DNA of 64,000 bases from an uncultured Dehalococcoidia bacterium (GCA_958296445.1 OY282565.1:1877570-1941569), one strand, 5' to 3'; shown: positions 34,223 to 43,326, numbered from the stretch's first letter. Translations and numbers: made by a program. The notes: generated by a model not told the origin, from the sequence alone.

Positions 34223-37200
34223 ATGGAAGACCTTTTCGGCCTCAAAATGCAATGGCTAATGTATGCCCTGCTGGCGGTCTTTCTGCCCTCTCTGGCGGTG
34301 ATTGCGTTTATGGCGCTACGCAACCGCGTTATGCTCAAGATGGCGTTGCGGAACATCCCCCGGCGCAAGGCCCAGACTGTCCTGATTATCGTCGGCATTA
34401 TGATTTCCACGCTGATAATGTCGGCATCATTCGGCACCGGCGACACGCTGACTTTTTCCATCCGCAAGGCTGTGGTTGACGGGCTGGGAACCATAGACGA
34501 AATCGTGATTGCCACCGGGGCCGGCGAGTCCGACCAGTTTGGCGGGGCCGCCTACGTTTCTATGGAGCGGTTCGACGCCTTGCAGCAACAGTTGGCCGGG
34601 GATCCCAACATAGACGGCTTGGCCCCAGGGCTGGCGGAAACCGCGCCTACGGTCAACGACCGCACCGGCTTGGGCGAAGGGCGGATGCAGATTGCCGGGG
34701 TGAACCCGGACACGCTGGAAGGCTTTGGCGGCTTCCGGCTGCTTGACGGCAGCGACGTGCGGGTGGAGGATTTGGCAGTTGGGGAAGTTTTTATCAACTC
34801 GGCCGCCGCCGATGAACTGGAGGCCGTTGCGGGCGATTCGCTGACTGTGTACGTCTATGGCGAACCCAGCACTATGACGGTCAAGGGCGTGGTCGGGAAC
34901 GGGGGGGCGGCCGGTTCCCAGCCGACGCTGCTGTTGCATCTTACCCGGGCTCAGGAACTCTTTGGCCGCGAGGGGTTTGTCAACTCTATTGTGGTTTCCA
35001 ACCGGGGGGACGAATACAGCGGGGCTGACCTCAGCGAGGAAGTCACCAGAACGCTGCGGGTGCTGTTCACCGATAGGGAAACCGCCGCGCAGCTTAAAGA
35101 CGCGCTGGCCCGGCCCGAAGTGCTGGAGCAGTTGAGCATCCGGGAAGAGCGCCCGCGTCTGGCCCAGACGTTGAAGGACGACTTGGCGTTGCTACAAGCC
35201 GAGCTTGCCGGGCCGGGGCTGAGCGATGATTTGGTGTCTCTGTTTTCCGATGCTGATGTCCGCGCCGAGTTTATGGAGGCGGTGACGGAAACGGGGGACG
35301 TCCAGCTAATCCGCGAGGTCAATACTCTGGTTGAATCACTGGCCGAGTTCGCGGTGGTGGACATCAAGCGCAGCCTGCTGGACACGGCGGAGCAGGTGGG
35401 CAATCTGGTGACCACCTTCTTTATCTTGTTCGGGCTGTTCTCCATTCTGGTGGGGATACTGCTTATTTTCCTGATTTTCGTGATGCTGGCGGCGGCGCGG
35501 CGTTCCGAGCTGGGCATGGCCCGGGCGGTGGGGGCCAGACGCTGGCACCTTGTCCAGATGTTCGTTTTCGAAGGCACGGCCTACTCGCTGGTTTCCGGCG
35601 TGGTCGGCGTGGGGCTGGGGCTGCTGGCAAGCACGCTAATCGTGGGTATCATCAACCAGATATTCGCCGGCGGCGGGGCGGGAAACGAAGATGACTTCCA
35701 GCTTACCCGCAACTTTGAACTCCGCAGCATTATCGTATCTTACTGCCTGGGAATGGTAATCACCTTTATCACCGTGGGCGTTTCCGCTTACCGGGTCAGC
35801 CGGATGAACATAGTGGCTGCGGTGCGCGACCTCCCGGCCCCGCCGGAAGTTTCCAATAAAACCCTGCGCGAGTTGTTGCTGGGGCCGGTGCTGGCTTTGG
35901 TTCTGCCGGTAAGGCTGCTGGCCCGCCTGTTCCGGGCGATTAAGCAGGGGCAGGCCGCTCAGGCCCCGGCGCTACTGGCCCAACTGGCTCTGTCGCCGGT
36001 GTCGGTTCCCGTGGGGTGGTTCGTGGCGGTGGTGCAGTTGTTGTCGCGCCCCATCAGCCAGGGCTGGCTTACTCTGATAATCGGCGTGCTGGTGACCTAC
36101 TGGGGGGCGGCTTCCGGTTCCATTGCCCCGGTTCGCGTCGGTATCACGCTGTGCCTAATCGGAATCGGGCTGATGCTGCGTCTGGTGCTGCGGCAGAGGC
36201 GCATCCGGCCTGAGATTGCCGACCGCGCCGGCTTTACTCTGATGGGCATAGGGATTCTGGTGTTCTGGGTGATTCCTTTCAATTACCTGGAAGATGTTTT
36301 TGGCGAACTGAGCGGCGGAATCGAGATGTTCTTTATCTCCGGGGTCATAATTGTGTCTGCCGCTGTCTGGACGGTGATGTACAACGCCGACCTGCTGCTG
36401 AAAGTCTTGACCATAGTGACCAGTCCTTTCGGGTCGCTGCGCCCGGTGCTGATAACCGCCGTGGCCTACCCGATGAGCAATAAATTCCGCACGGGCTTGA
36501 CTTTGGCGATGTTTGCGCTGGTCATCTTTACGATGATTGTGATGTCCATTCTCACCGAGGCGTTCAGCACCACCACGGGCGATGATAACGTTACAGTGGG
36601 CGGTTGGGACATATCGGCCACCGTCAACTTTACTACCCCCATTGAAGACCTGCGCCAAGCCATTGAAGAACGCGACGAGCTGGATTCCGCCGATTTCGCG
36701 GCCATCGGCAGCTTCACCCAAATTCCGGTGCAGGCCCGGCAGATTGGCGCGGAGGAGCAGAGCTGGCAGTCTTACTCGGTGCGGGCCGCCGATGACGTCT
36801 ACTTGGCCGAGACGGAGACCGAGTTTCACTTTATCGCCGAAGGCTACGGGAACACCGCCAAAGACGTCTGGAATGCCTTGCGCAACGACTCTACGCTGGT
36901 GGTAGTGGAAGCGACGGCAGTGCCAACCCGCAACAGATTCGGCGGCGACGAGAGGCCGGAGTTCCAAGTGGAAGGGCTGTTTTATGAGGACGAGTCCATG
37001 CCGCAGGCCATCCCTATTGAGGTGCGGGAACCCAACAGCGGCGCTCAGGTTACGCTGACCATAATCGCCGTGCTTGACGAAACCGCCGACGCTTTCGGAG
37101 CGCTGGGCGGCGGGATGATTGCGTCCCGGCAGCAGTTGGACGAGGTTTCGCCCTATCCGATTCCAACCACCAATTACCGAATTAAAGCGGCTGAAGGAAC

Positions 37201-37708
37201 CGACCTTTCCCAATTGTCCAGAAAACTGGAGGCCGCTTTCCAGCGCAACGGGATGGAGAGCAATGTGCTGTCGGAGCAGGTGGCGAGTTCGGTATCGGCC
37301 AACCAGTCGTTCAATTACCTGCTGACCGGCTTTATGGGGCTGGGGTTGATGGTGGGGGTGGCGTCGCTGGGGGTGGTCAGCCTGCGGGCCGTGGTGGAGC
37401 GGCGACAGCAGATTGGCGTGCTGCGGGCCATAGGCTACCGGCGGCGCACGGTGCAGCTTTCCTTTCTGATCGAGTCGTCTTTCGTAGTCCTGCTGGGGGT
37501 AGCCATCGGCGTGGGATTGGGTACGATACTTTCCTACCTGATAGTCCGCGAAATCCAGCAGGACATCGAGACTATCCAGTTCAGCATTCCTTGGTTGCAA
37601 ATCGTGATAATCATTGCCGTGGCCTACATTTTCTCGCTGGCAACCACTTTCCTGCCCGCCCGCCAGGCCAGCAACATCTACCCGGCGGAAGCGCTGCGCT
37701 ATGAGTAG
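34223..37708 (+). CDS. large FtsX/MacB-type ABC transporter permease
   Basis: 1161 residues. A first membrane segment (about 8-32) is followed by ALRNIPRRKAQTVLIIVGIM, the MacB periplasmic-core entry. After an extracytoplasmic domain come three segments (about 390-520) ending in AYRVSRMNIVAAVRDL, the usual FtsX exit. A middle stretch (550-740) has several extra hydrophobic segments. A second MacB core begins near 750, with a final three-segment FtsX set (1030-1155) ending in ARQASNIYPAEALRYE. It thus contains two FtsX units in one chain and would pair with two copies of the ATPase. Such systems move lipids, lipoproteins or peptides; substrate unknown. Confidence 0.9.
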   Translation: MEDLFGLKMQWLMYALLAVFLPSLAVIAFMALRNRVMLKMALRNIPRRKAQTVLIIVGIMISTLIMSASFGTGDTLTFSIRKAVVDGLGTIDEIVIATGAGESDQFGGAAYVSMERFDALQQQLAGDPNIDGLAPGLAETAPTVNDRTGLGEGRMQIAGVNPDTLEGFGGFRLLDGSDVRVEDLAVGEVFINSAAADELEAVAGDSLTVYVYGEPSTMTVKGVVGNGGAAGSQPTLLLHLTRAQELFGREGFVNSIVVSNRGDEYSGADLSEEVTRTLRVLFTDRETAAQLKDALARPEVLEQLSIREERPRLAQTLKDDLALLQAELAGPGLSDDLVSLFSDADVRAEFMEAVTETGDVQLIREVNTLVESLAEFAVVDIKRSLLDTAEQVGNLVTTFFILFGLFSILVGILLIFLIFVMLAAARRSELGMARAVGARRWHLVQMFVFEGTAYSLVSGVVGVGLGLLASTLIVGIINQIFAGGGAGNEDDFQLTRNFELRSIIVSYCLGMVITFITVGVSAYRVSRMNIVAAVRDLPAPPEVSNKTLRELLLGPVLALVLPVRLLARLFRAIKQGQAAQAPALLAQLALSPVSVPVGWFVAVVQLLSRPISQGWLTLIIGVLVTYWGAASGSIAPVRVGITLCLIGIGLMLRLVLRQRRIRPEIADRAGFTLMGIGILVFWVIPFNYLEDVFGELSGGIEMFFISGVIIVSAAVWTVMYNADLLLKVLTIVTSPFGSLRPVLITAVAYPMSNKFRTGLTLAMFALVIFTMIVMSILTEAFSTTTGDDNVTVGGWDISATVNFTTPIEDLRQAIEERDELDSADFAAIGSFTQIPVQARQIGAEEQSWQSYSVRAADDVYLAETETEFHFIAEGYGNTAKDVWNALRNDSTLVVVEATAVPTRNRFGGDERPEFQVEGLFYEDESMPQAIPIEVREPNSGAQVTLTIIAVLDETADAFGALGGGMIASRQQLDEVSPYPIPTTNYRIKAAEGTDLSQLSRKLEAAFQRNGMESNVLSEQVASSVSANQSFNYLLTGFMGLGLMVGVASLGVVSLRAVVERRQQIGVLRAIGYRRRTVQLSFLIESSFVVLLGVAIGVGLGTILSYLIVREIQQDIETIQFSIPWLQIVIIIAVAYIFSLATTFLPARQASNIYPAEALRYE

Positions 37709-37719
37709 GCGTTTTAAGA

Positions 37720-37980
37720 GTGCAGTACGAATGGGACGAGGAAAAGAGCCGGGCTAACTTTGCGGGACGGGGGCTTGATTTCTCAGAGGTACGGAGGTTC
37801 GATTGGGATACGTCTATAACACGACGGGCTGACCGTTTTGAGGAACCCAGGTGGCTGGCAATCGGCTACATCGGCAGGCAGCTTCACGTAGTGATATTCA
37901 CTCGACGCAATGGACGGTATCGGATAATCAGCCTGCGAAAGGCCAGCCTCAAGGAAAGGAGAGAGTATGCCGAGGCTTAG
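37720..37980 (+). CDS. BrnT-type toxin
   Basis: 86 residues from GTG 37720-37722. The BrnT pattern is clear: YEWDEEKSRANFAGRGLDF at the start, RWLAIGYIGRQLHVVIFTRR, then YRIISLRKASLKERREY. BrnT is a small ribonuclease toxin of the RelE-like fold. Its gene overlaps the next ORF by 14 bases; that ORF begins with a BrnA-like antitoxin segment, but without a stop. Confidence 0.88.
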   Translation: MQYEWDEEKSRANFAGRGLDFSEVRRFDWDTSITRRADRFEEPRWLAIGYIGRQLHVVIFTRRNGRYRIISLRKASLKERREYAEA

Positions 37981-38230
37981 ACCGGACGACATTGCTCTAA
38001 CCCCGGAAGAGAACGCCGCACTGCTCGCGGACATAGAGTCGGATCCGGATACTTTCGAGCTGGACGCGGAGTGGTTCGCCGGGGCCCGCCCGGTCATTGA
38101 AGTTTTTCCCGACCTAGTAGAGTATTCTAGGCGGCGCATAGCTATGGGGCTGATGCCCCCCTTGCCAGAGAAACTTGTCCGGGGTAGAGTAGGAAAAATT
38201 TCCGCACCTAGAGCAATGGCTGGAGGCGAA
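37967..38230 (+). CDS. BrnA-like antitoxin segment, in-frame with the following oxidase
   Basis: 88 codons starting at ATG 37967 and overlapping brnT. The start (MPRLRPDDIALTPEENAAL, then ESDPDTFELDAEWF) matches the N-terminal part of BrnA-type antitoxins (TPEEDAA...DPDT). The DNA-binding ribbon-helix-helix end typical of BrnA is not recognisable. There is no stop codon before the oxidase start at 38231, so translation from 37967 yields a 455-residue fusion. This looks like a deletion that joined a truncated antitoxin to the oxidase gene, unless the fusion is selected. Confidence 0.65.
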
Positions 38231-39334
38231 ATGGCTAACGACCCCATCAACCTGTACGACTACGAGGCTAGGGCCAAGCTGGCCCTGCCCCACAACAATT
38301 GGGAGTTTATCGAGGCCGGCTCGATGGACGAGTTCACCACCCGCCGCAACCGCTCCGCCTTTGAGCAGCTAACTCTGCGGCCCCGGTTCCTGCGGGATGT
38401 TCAGGAGCGCAAAATTGCTACCACCGTGCTGGGGCAGGAAATCAGTATGCCGGTTATGGTGGCCCCGGCGGGCAGCCATATGCTGGCTCATCCCGACGGC
38501 GAGGTAGCCACGGCCCGGGGCGCCGGGCGTTCCGACACCTTGATGATGCTCAGTACGTCATCCAACTACAGTATGGACGAAGTGGCGGACGCCGCTACCG
38601 GCCCGCTGTGGTTCCAGCTTTACCATCGGGGCTACAACTTCACCGAAATGCTGGTGCATCGCGCCGAGGAAGCCGGATTCAAGGCCATTGTGCTGACCAT
38701 TGACACGCCGGTTGCCAGCCCCAAGGAGCGCGACCTGCGCAACCGCTACAAGCGCGAGCATGACTTGGGCAACTTCCGGGGTATGGACGCCGACCGCAGC
38801 GTCATCAGCGGCACTGACGAAACCGAGGGCTGGGATGTGTCTTACGCTCCGCCCATCACTTGGCGGGAACTGGAATGGCTGCGCGGTCTGACTTCCCTGC
38901 CGTTGGTGCTGAAGGGGGTACGAACCGCCGAGGACGCTCACGAAGCCGTAGAAAACGGCGTTGACGGCATTCTGGTGTCCACCCACGGCGGGCGGCAGTT
39001 GGATATGACTATGGGCGCCATTGAGATGGTGCCGGAAATCGTCGCGGCCACCAACGGACGCGCCGAGGTCTACGTAGATTCGGGCGTGCGGCGGGGCAGC
39101 GATGTAATCAAGGCTCTGGCCTTGGGGGCCAAGGCCGTCGCCATCGGCCGCCCGCTGTTCTGGGGCCTGGCGGTAGACGGGGACAACGGCGTCCACGGCG
39201 TTTTGGAGTTGCTGCGCGAGGAAGTAGACCGCTGTATGGCCTTCTGCGGGCAGTCCGACGTCAACGCGCTGGAGCCGGGTATCATCAACGTCCCCTACGG
39301 CTGGGGCGCAGTGGGCGGCACCACGGCGCCGTAG
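38231..39334 (+). CDS. FMN-dependent alpha-hydroxy acid dehydrogenase/oxidase
   Basis: 367 residues if started at ATG 38231, which has GGAGG four or five bases upstream and the usual beginning of the family (INLYDYEARAKLALPHNNWE). It oxidises 2-hydroxy acids such as lactate, glycolate or mandelate. FMN-barrel features: MVAPAGSHML, the WFQLYHRGYN segment, TIDTPVASPKERD, the catalytic histidine in STHGGRQLD and YVDSGVRRGSDVIKALALGAKAVAIGRPL. Cytoplasmic or peripheral. It may also be made as part of a longer product from 37967. Confidence 0.93.
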   Translation: MANDPINLYDYEARAKLALPHNNWEFIEAGSMDEFTTRRNRSAFEQLTLRPRFLRDVQERKIATTVLGQEISMPVMVAPAGSHMLAHPDGEVATARGAGRSDTLMMLSTSSNYSMDEVADAATGPLWFQLYHRGYNFTEMLVHRAEEAGFKAIVLTIDTPVASPKERDLRNRYKREHDLGNFRGMDADRSVISGTDETEGWDVSYAPPITWRELEWLRGLTSLPLVLKGVRTAEDAHEAVENGVDGILVSTHGGRQLDMTMGAIEMVPEIVAATNGRAEVYVDSGVRRGSDVIKALALGAKAVAIGRPLFWGLAVDGDNGVHGVLELLREEVDRCMAFCGQSDVNALEPGIINVPYGWGAVGGTTAP

Positions 39335-39419
39335 TTTCCCTCGACTTTCAGCCAGGGCTTACGCAGTTGAGAGTCATTCACTAAACATCCTGACGGCATT
39401 TCCCGGGACTTCGCGTTAG

Positions 39420-39439
39420 ATTCCCGCTTTCGCGGGAAT
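39420..39439. repeat. short palindrome, REP-like (family D)
   Basis: ATTCCCGC-TTTC-GCGGGAAT, an 8-bp perfect stem. Near-identical palindromes occur at 47367-47386 and 55087-55104, and an imperfect one at 47298. It lies between convergent genes. Confidence 0.75.
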
Positions 39440-39476
39440 GATGGAGAAATGCCAGCAGAACCTAATTCTGCTACGA

Positions 39477-39510
39477 ATAACGGCCCCGCAGCAGCAGACG
39501 GGGCCGTTAT
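39477..39510. terminator. hairpin between convergent oxidase and MsrQ-like genes
   Basis: ATAACGGCCCCG (39477-39488) and CGGGGCCGTTAT (39499-39510) form a perfect 12-bp stem. The position fits a two-way terminator, though T tracts are poor. Confidence 0.6.
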
Positions 39511-39532
39511 GTCTTGCCCGGAACGCCCCGCG

Positions 39533-40162
39533 TCACGCTTCTGTCGGCTGCCGCAATTCGTGGCCGGATTTCCTGTTACTTAGCGTCAACCAGAGACGGC
39601 AGAGTTCCAGAGCCCCCAGCAGCGCGAAGAATATCACCGGCCCCGGTTCCAGCTCCACAATAAGCCAATGCGCCATCACCAGAACCGCCGCCGGATAGAC
39701 GCCGCGCTGCAACATTTTCCAGCGCCGCCACCCCATTGCTCGCGTCATTACCGCGTTGGACGTGACCGCCATCGGAATGAAAATAAAGAACGCCACCCAT
39801 CCGGTGAGGATGACCGGGGCCGTTAGCTCGTCTAAAACCGCCCGAAGACTGCCCAAGTCCACCAAGTAAAAGGCAAGGTGGACTAAGGAGTAGGAAAAGA
39901 CGGCGACGCCGATATACCGGCGCCGTTGCAACAGCCAGGCCACAACGCGGGATTTGGGAAATATCGCTTGCAAGGGAGACAAGCCCAGCGCAATTATCAG
40001 CAAGAGTGTCGCCAGAACACCGGCCCATTCCAAAATCTCGTGCGCCGGCCCGCGCGATCCGCCGCCATCTCCTACGAGGGCCACAATCATCTGAATGGAA
40101 GGCAACGACAGCAAGGCCCAAAAGAAGTAGGGGGAATTGAGGAGTTTCTTCGCGGCGGTCAT
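39533..40162 (-). CDS. MsrQ-like heme-binding membrane protein (ferric reductase-like)
   Basis: 209 residues with about six hydrophobic segments. The block RRRYIGVAVFSYSLVHLAFYL and the later histidine in VLVMAHWLI are the paired membrane histidines that bind heme in MsrQ/ferric-reductase-like proteins, and ALGLSPLQ with RRWKMLQRGVYPAA matches MsrQ. It would carry electrons from quinol across the membrane. No msrP partner is adjacent here, so the partner is unknown or located elsewhere. Confidence 0.83.
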   Translation of the reverse strand: MTAAKKLLNSPYFFWALLSLPSIQMIVALVGDGGGSRGPAHEILEWAGVLATLLLIIALGLSPLQAIFPKSRVVAWLLQRRRYIGVAVFSYSLVHLAFYLVDLGSLRAVLDELTAPVILTGWVAFFIFIPMAVTSNAVMTRAMGWRRWKMLQRGVYPAAVLVMAHWLIVELEPGPVIFFALLGALELCRLWLTLSNRKSGHELRQPTEA

Positions 40163-40292
40163 ATTACGACCTCATAGTTAAAATTACACACTCCGTCATT
40201 ACTGGAACATATCCAAGAAATGCTAAGAAATTATGAAGCCGAGGCGTATCCATAAAGCAATAGCGCGGGGCGAAGAGAGCGCAGAATGACGG

Positions 40293-40317
40293 CGGGGCAG
40301 GCATTGCGCCTGCCCCG
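40293..40317 (-). terminator. hairpin after the alpha/beta hydrolase gene
   Basis: CGGGGCAGG and CCTGCCCCG form a 9-bp stem around CATTGCG, 43 bases beyond the hydrolase stop. No T tract, so only probable. Confidence 0.45.
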
Positions 40318-40359
40318 TTGGCTCCCTTTCGGGCAAGGGGGCGCCCGTCCGCGATACTG

Positions 40360-41154
40360 TTAGTCCGCCGTCACGCTGGCCGTCTGCTCGGCCAGCACCC
40401 CCGACAGGAAGCCGGACAGCAGGGCGTTGAACTGGTCGGCTTTCTCGAAGTGGGCGGAATGGGCCGCCCCGGCGACTACTTCCATCCGCGAGCCGGGGAT
40501 GGTTTTCTGAGCCTCGGCGATGACATCGGGCGGAAAGATGCGGTCTTCGTCGCCCACTATCAGCAGTGTCGGCGTCTGCCAGCCGACGAAGTCGGACTCT
40601 TGGCGCCCGTCCTCCCGGCGGAAACCGGAGATTACTCCGTCCTCGCCTCGCTCCGGGTTTAGTGCTTGAATCTGCTGGTAGAGAAAGGTCAGGGACGGCT
40701 GCTCTGCGATGAAACCGGCGGCCAGTGAGCGGGCTACGCCGTCGGGCGGCGATGTCCGGGCCAGTGCCGACAGGACGCCCGGCGTGGCTACGCCGCCAGT
40801 GGTGTCGCCCAGCACCAGCCCCAAAGTGCGCTCGGGGTGGGCCAGCGCGAACTCTAGGCAACAGAAACCGCCCATAGACTGGGCCACTAGGAAAGTTTCT
40901 TCGATGCCAAGATAGTCCAGCAGGGCAATCAGGTCGGCGGCGAAATTTTCTCGCAACGGCGACCCATACTCGGCGACGGATTGACCCCAGCCGCGATGGT
41001 CAAAGGTGACGCAGCGGTATTCGCCGGAGAACCGGGCCACCTGCTGCCACCAGCTAATGTGGTTGCCGCCGCGCCCGTGGGCGAACACGATAGTTGGGCC
41101 GCTGCCGTGGGATTCGTAATACAGTTCGATGCCGTTGATTGGGGCTTTGGGCAT
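40360..41154 (-). CDS. alpha/beta hydrolase
   Basis: 264 residues. Serine hydrolase with HGRGG oxyanion loop near 26, TFDHRGWGQS, the nucleophile elbow AQSMGGFC, the acid in LIVGDEDRIFPP and the histidine in GAAHSAHFE. Relatives include carboxylic-ester hydrolases, 3-oxoadipate enol-lactonases and meta-cleavage hydrolases. The sequence does not decide between them. No signal peptide. It is followed upstream by a repeat and tenA, all minus strand. Confidence 0.87.
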   Translation of the reverse strand: MPKAPINGIELYYESHGSGPTIVFAHGRGGNHISWWQQVARFSGEYRCVTFDHRGWGQSVAEYGSPLRENFAADLIALLDYLGIEETFLVAQSMGGFCCLEFALAHPERTLGLVLGDTTGGVATPGVLSALARTSPPDGVARSLAAGFIAEQPSLTFLYQQIQALNPERGEDGVISGFRREDGRQESDFVGWQTPTLLIVGDEDRIFPPDVIAEAQKTIPGSRMEVVAGAAHSAHFEKADQFNALLSGFLSGVLAEQTASVTAD

Positions 41155-41186
41155 TATTGGCCTCCTTTTAGCGAAAGGCGTTTTTT

Positions 41187-41265
41187 ACGCAGAGGGCGCA
41201 GAGTTGACGCAGAGGGCGCAGATATGTGACGTTATATTTCAATTTCGCTGCGTCTTCTGCGTTGG
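41187..41265. repeat. dispersed repeat family C
   Basis: ACGCAGAGGGCGCAGAGTTG repeated once (ACGCAGAGGGCGCAGATATG), then TGCGTCTTCTGCGTTGGAAA on the far side, which can pair back. A sister copy is at 58707-58779. Confidence 0.75.
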
Positions 41266-41269
41266 AAAA

Positions 41270-41923
41270 TTACACGGGCCATTGTTCGCGGCGGTAGGCG
41301 GCGTCCCAGAACATATACTCGTAGCGGCTGCTGGTGAGGAACGCTTGGCGCATTGCATCCAGTTCCTCGGCCCCGGCTTGCCTTGCCTGGCGGTCTACGA
41401 AACTGCGCCAGGCGGTGACGCTGTCCTCCAGCAGGCCGGATACGTAGAAGCTGGTCCATTGGCCGTAAAGCGGATGTTCCGACTGCCCCAACTCTTCCCG
41501 CAGCAGGTGGTAAGTCCAGGGGCAGGGCAGCATTGCCGCCGCTGTCGGGCCTAGGCCCTCTCGGTTGGCGGTTGCCAGCATATGGTTCACGTAGCCGGCG
41601 TTGGTGGGTGATGCCTGGGTCTGTTGCGCGTCTTCCATAGTAAGCCCGGCGGCGGCCAGTAGACGATGATGCAACGGGCGCTCGATGGGAGTCAACACCC
41701 GCTTTGCCAGCTCTTCCAGCGTTTCGGAGTTGGGCGCCTTAGCCAGCGCAATCGCTACACACCGGGCGAAACCCTCCAGATACAGGTAGTCTTGTCCCAA
41801 GTAGTATTGGAAGGTTTCTAGGGGCAGCGTGCCGTCCTTGATTTCCCGCAAAAAGGGGTGGGCGAATATCCGCCGCCAGATGGGTTCGGCTTCCAGGCGC
41901 AGTTGTTCGCTGAAACTTTGCAT
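41270..41923 (-). CDS. tenA: TenA-family thiaminase II / aminopyrimidine hydrolase
   Basis: 217 residues of helical TenA fold. Active-site residues are visible: the QDYLYL aspartate (D45), the nucleophile C134 in MLPCPW and a C-terminal glutamate in SSRYEYMFWD. It salvages degraded thiamine by releasing the aminomethyl/hydroxymethyl pyrimidine. It is 9 kb from the thi operon and no riboswitch is seen before it. Confidence 0.9.
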   Translation of the reverse strand: MQSFSEQLRLEAEPIWRRIFAHPFLREIKDGTLPLETFQYYLGQDYLYLEGFARCVAIALAKAPNSETLEELAKRVLTPIERPLHHRLLAAAGLTMEDAQQTQASPTNAGYVNHMLATANREGLGPTAAAMLPCPWTYHLLREELGQSEHPLYGQWTSFYVSGLLEDSVTAWRSFVDRQARQAGAEELDAMRQAFLTSSRYEYMFWDAAYRREQWPV

Positions 41924-41974
41924 CGTCTCAAACCTCGAAAGGATACCGTATGATTTTGGTTTCAGTTGGCCGCG

Positions 41975-43198
41975 TTAGTCCGGCATAATTCCTTTAACCA
42001 ACGAATTAAGGTCGCGATTGAGCGTTGCCGAATCCGGCTCCCACCCAAACAGCCATGAAAGGTCCAGCACAGCCTTTCGGGCTACAGCGGCGAGATCAGA
42101 ATTGCGGGAAATATCGGCTCCAAAATACCAGCTATCCACTTCGCACCGATAATCTCTAGAGAAGCCAATCCAACTTGTGTTGAGCTCCAACAAGCTACGG
42201 CCGCGTAGCCCTCCCCATATAAACTTGACACCCAAGTTCATCAGGCCGGTCTCGTGAATCAGCAAGTTTCTGGTGAAGAGTAGCGGCCTTATAATATCCA
42301 ACAAAGCCCATGCCCTTACCAGCCTCCCCACCATGTAGGACTCCCCGGACTGATTGACGCAACAGTCTTCGTCTATATCGTTACGTTGCAGGAAACGCAG
42401 TTGAGCATCAATCTGCCAGAAATGGAAGGAGCGGGAACGATTAGGCCAAGGTTTGGTATCAACGTAACGGAGGCCATCAGGCAAACGGACTTCTCTGGTC
42501 GACGGGTACTTGTCGTAAGGGAACAGTGGCCCGCCCCAGCCTTGCAATCGGACTCGGGATGTATCCACAATGGACTTAAGGCGGGTCTTTTCAATGTTCA
42601 CCACATCCCCATTGACGGGGCCAATCAAGACATCCTTGAACGGCTGGCCTTGGGCGAGGTCGGCAGCGGCGATTTCCGGCAACAAGCCTTTCCGCCACTG
42701 GTCAAGCTCGCTGAAATTCGGGGGGCTGGGTATTGACGCCGCTGTTTGAGCAGGCAAGTTATTCGGTTGCCGCGTTGGATGTTGATTGACGGCAGCTATA
42801 AGTTCTTTGAATCCGCTATTCCACCCTTTTGTAAAATCAGCGTATTTCTTGCCTTTTAACGGCGCTGGAACTTCGCAATCCTCGATTTTTGCCGGTAAGA
42901 TAACAACCTGACGGTTTTCGATTTCCGTCATTCGCGCGGAAGTGAATTCTTCTTTCACCCACTTGGATTCACAGGCGGCATTGCTTAGCAAAACCACCAT
43001 AAATTTCGAGTTGGTGATGCCTTTGTAAACTTCGTCAACGATGTTATGCCCTACCAGTATTTCCCAAGTGTCAAGCCAGACTTGGTAGCCTTGTGCTTCC
43101 AATTCCTTGGCAAGCTGTTCGGCGATCGGCTTGTCGCAACTGGAATGGCTGATGAATATGTCATATGACTTTGATTGTGAATGAGTGTCCATATTCAC
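41975..43198 (-). CDS. TIR-domain protein with unidentified C-terminal domain
   Basis: 407 residues. The N-terminal TIR domain (about 11-140) has YDIFISHSSCD, the BB-loop WLDTWEILVG and the WVKEEF helix whose second glutamate (E84) aligns with the catalytic Glu of TIR NADases. The C-terminal 230 residues carry RLQGWGGPLFP, a QSGESYM segment and several tryptophans, recalling modules attached to Schlafen-like and other bacterial immune proteins, but I cannot name it. It lies alone on the minus strand. It is likely an NAD-depleting abortive-infection effector that may sense directly; no cyclic-nucleotide or Thoeris partner is nearby. Confidence 0.8.
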   Translation of the reverse strand: MNMDTHSQSKSYDIFISHSSCDKPIAEQLAKELEAQGYQVWLDTWEILVGHNIVDEVYKGITNSKFMVVLLSNAACESKWVKEEFTSARMTEIENRQVVILPAKIEDCEVPAPLKGKKYADFTKGWNSGFKELIAAVNQHPTRQPNNLPAQTAASIPSPPNFSELDQWRKGLLPEIAAADLAQGQPFKDVLIGPVNGDVVNIEKTRLKSIVDTSRVRLQGWGGPLFPYDKYPSTREVRLPDGLRYVDTKPWPNRSRSFHFWQIDAQLRFLQRNDIDEDCCVNQSGESYMVGRLVRAWALLDIIRPLLFTRNLLIHETGLMNLGVKFIWGGLRGRSLLELNTSWIGFSRDYRCEVDSWYFGADISRNSDLAAVARKAVLDLSWLFGWEPDSATLNRDLNSLVKGIMPD

Positions 43199-43326
43199 CT
43201 CTGGGGGCGTGATATATTGCCCCTCGTATATTACACCTAATGCACTCCCTTGGGAAACCAGGGCGAAACGCGGATGTTTGCGCCTTGCCCCGGTCTGGTC
43301 ATAAGCGCCGTTAGTGCCTGCTTGAG

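Noticed and set aside
36155..37600. 481-residue minus-strand frame
   Set aside because: Antisense to the ABC permease, rich in H, Q, R and P with no domain.
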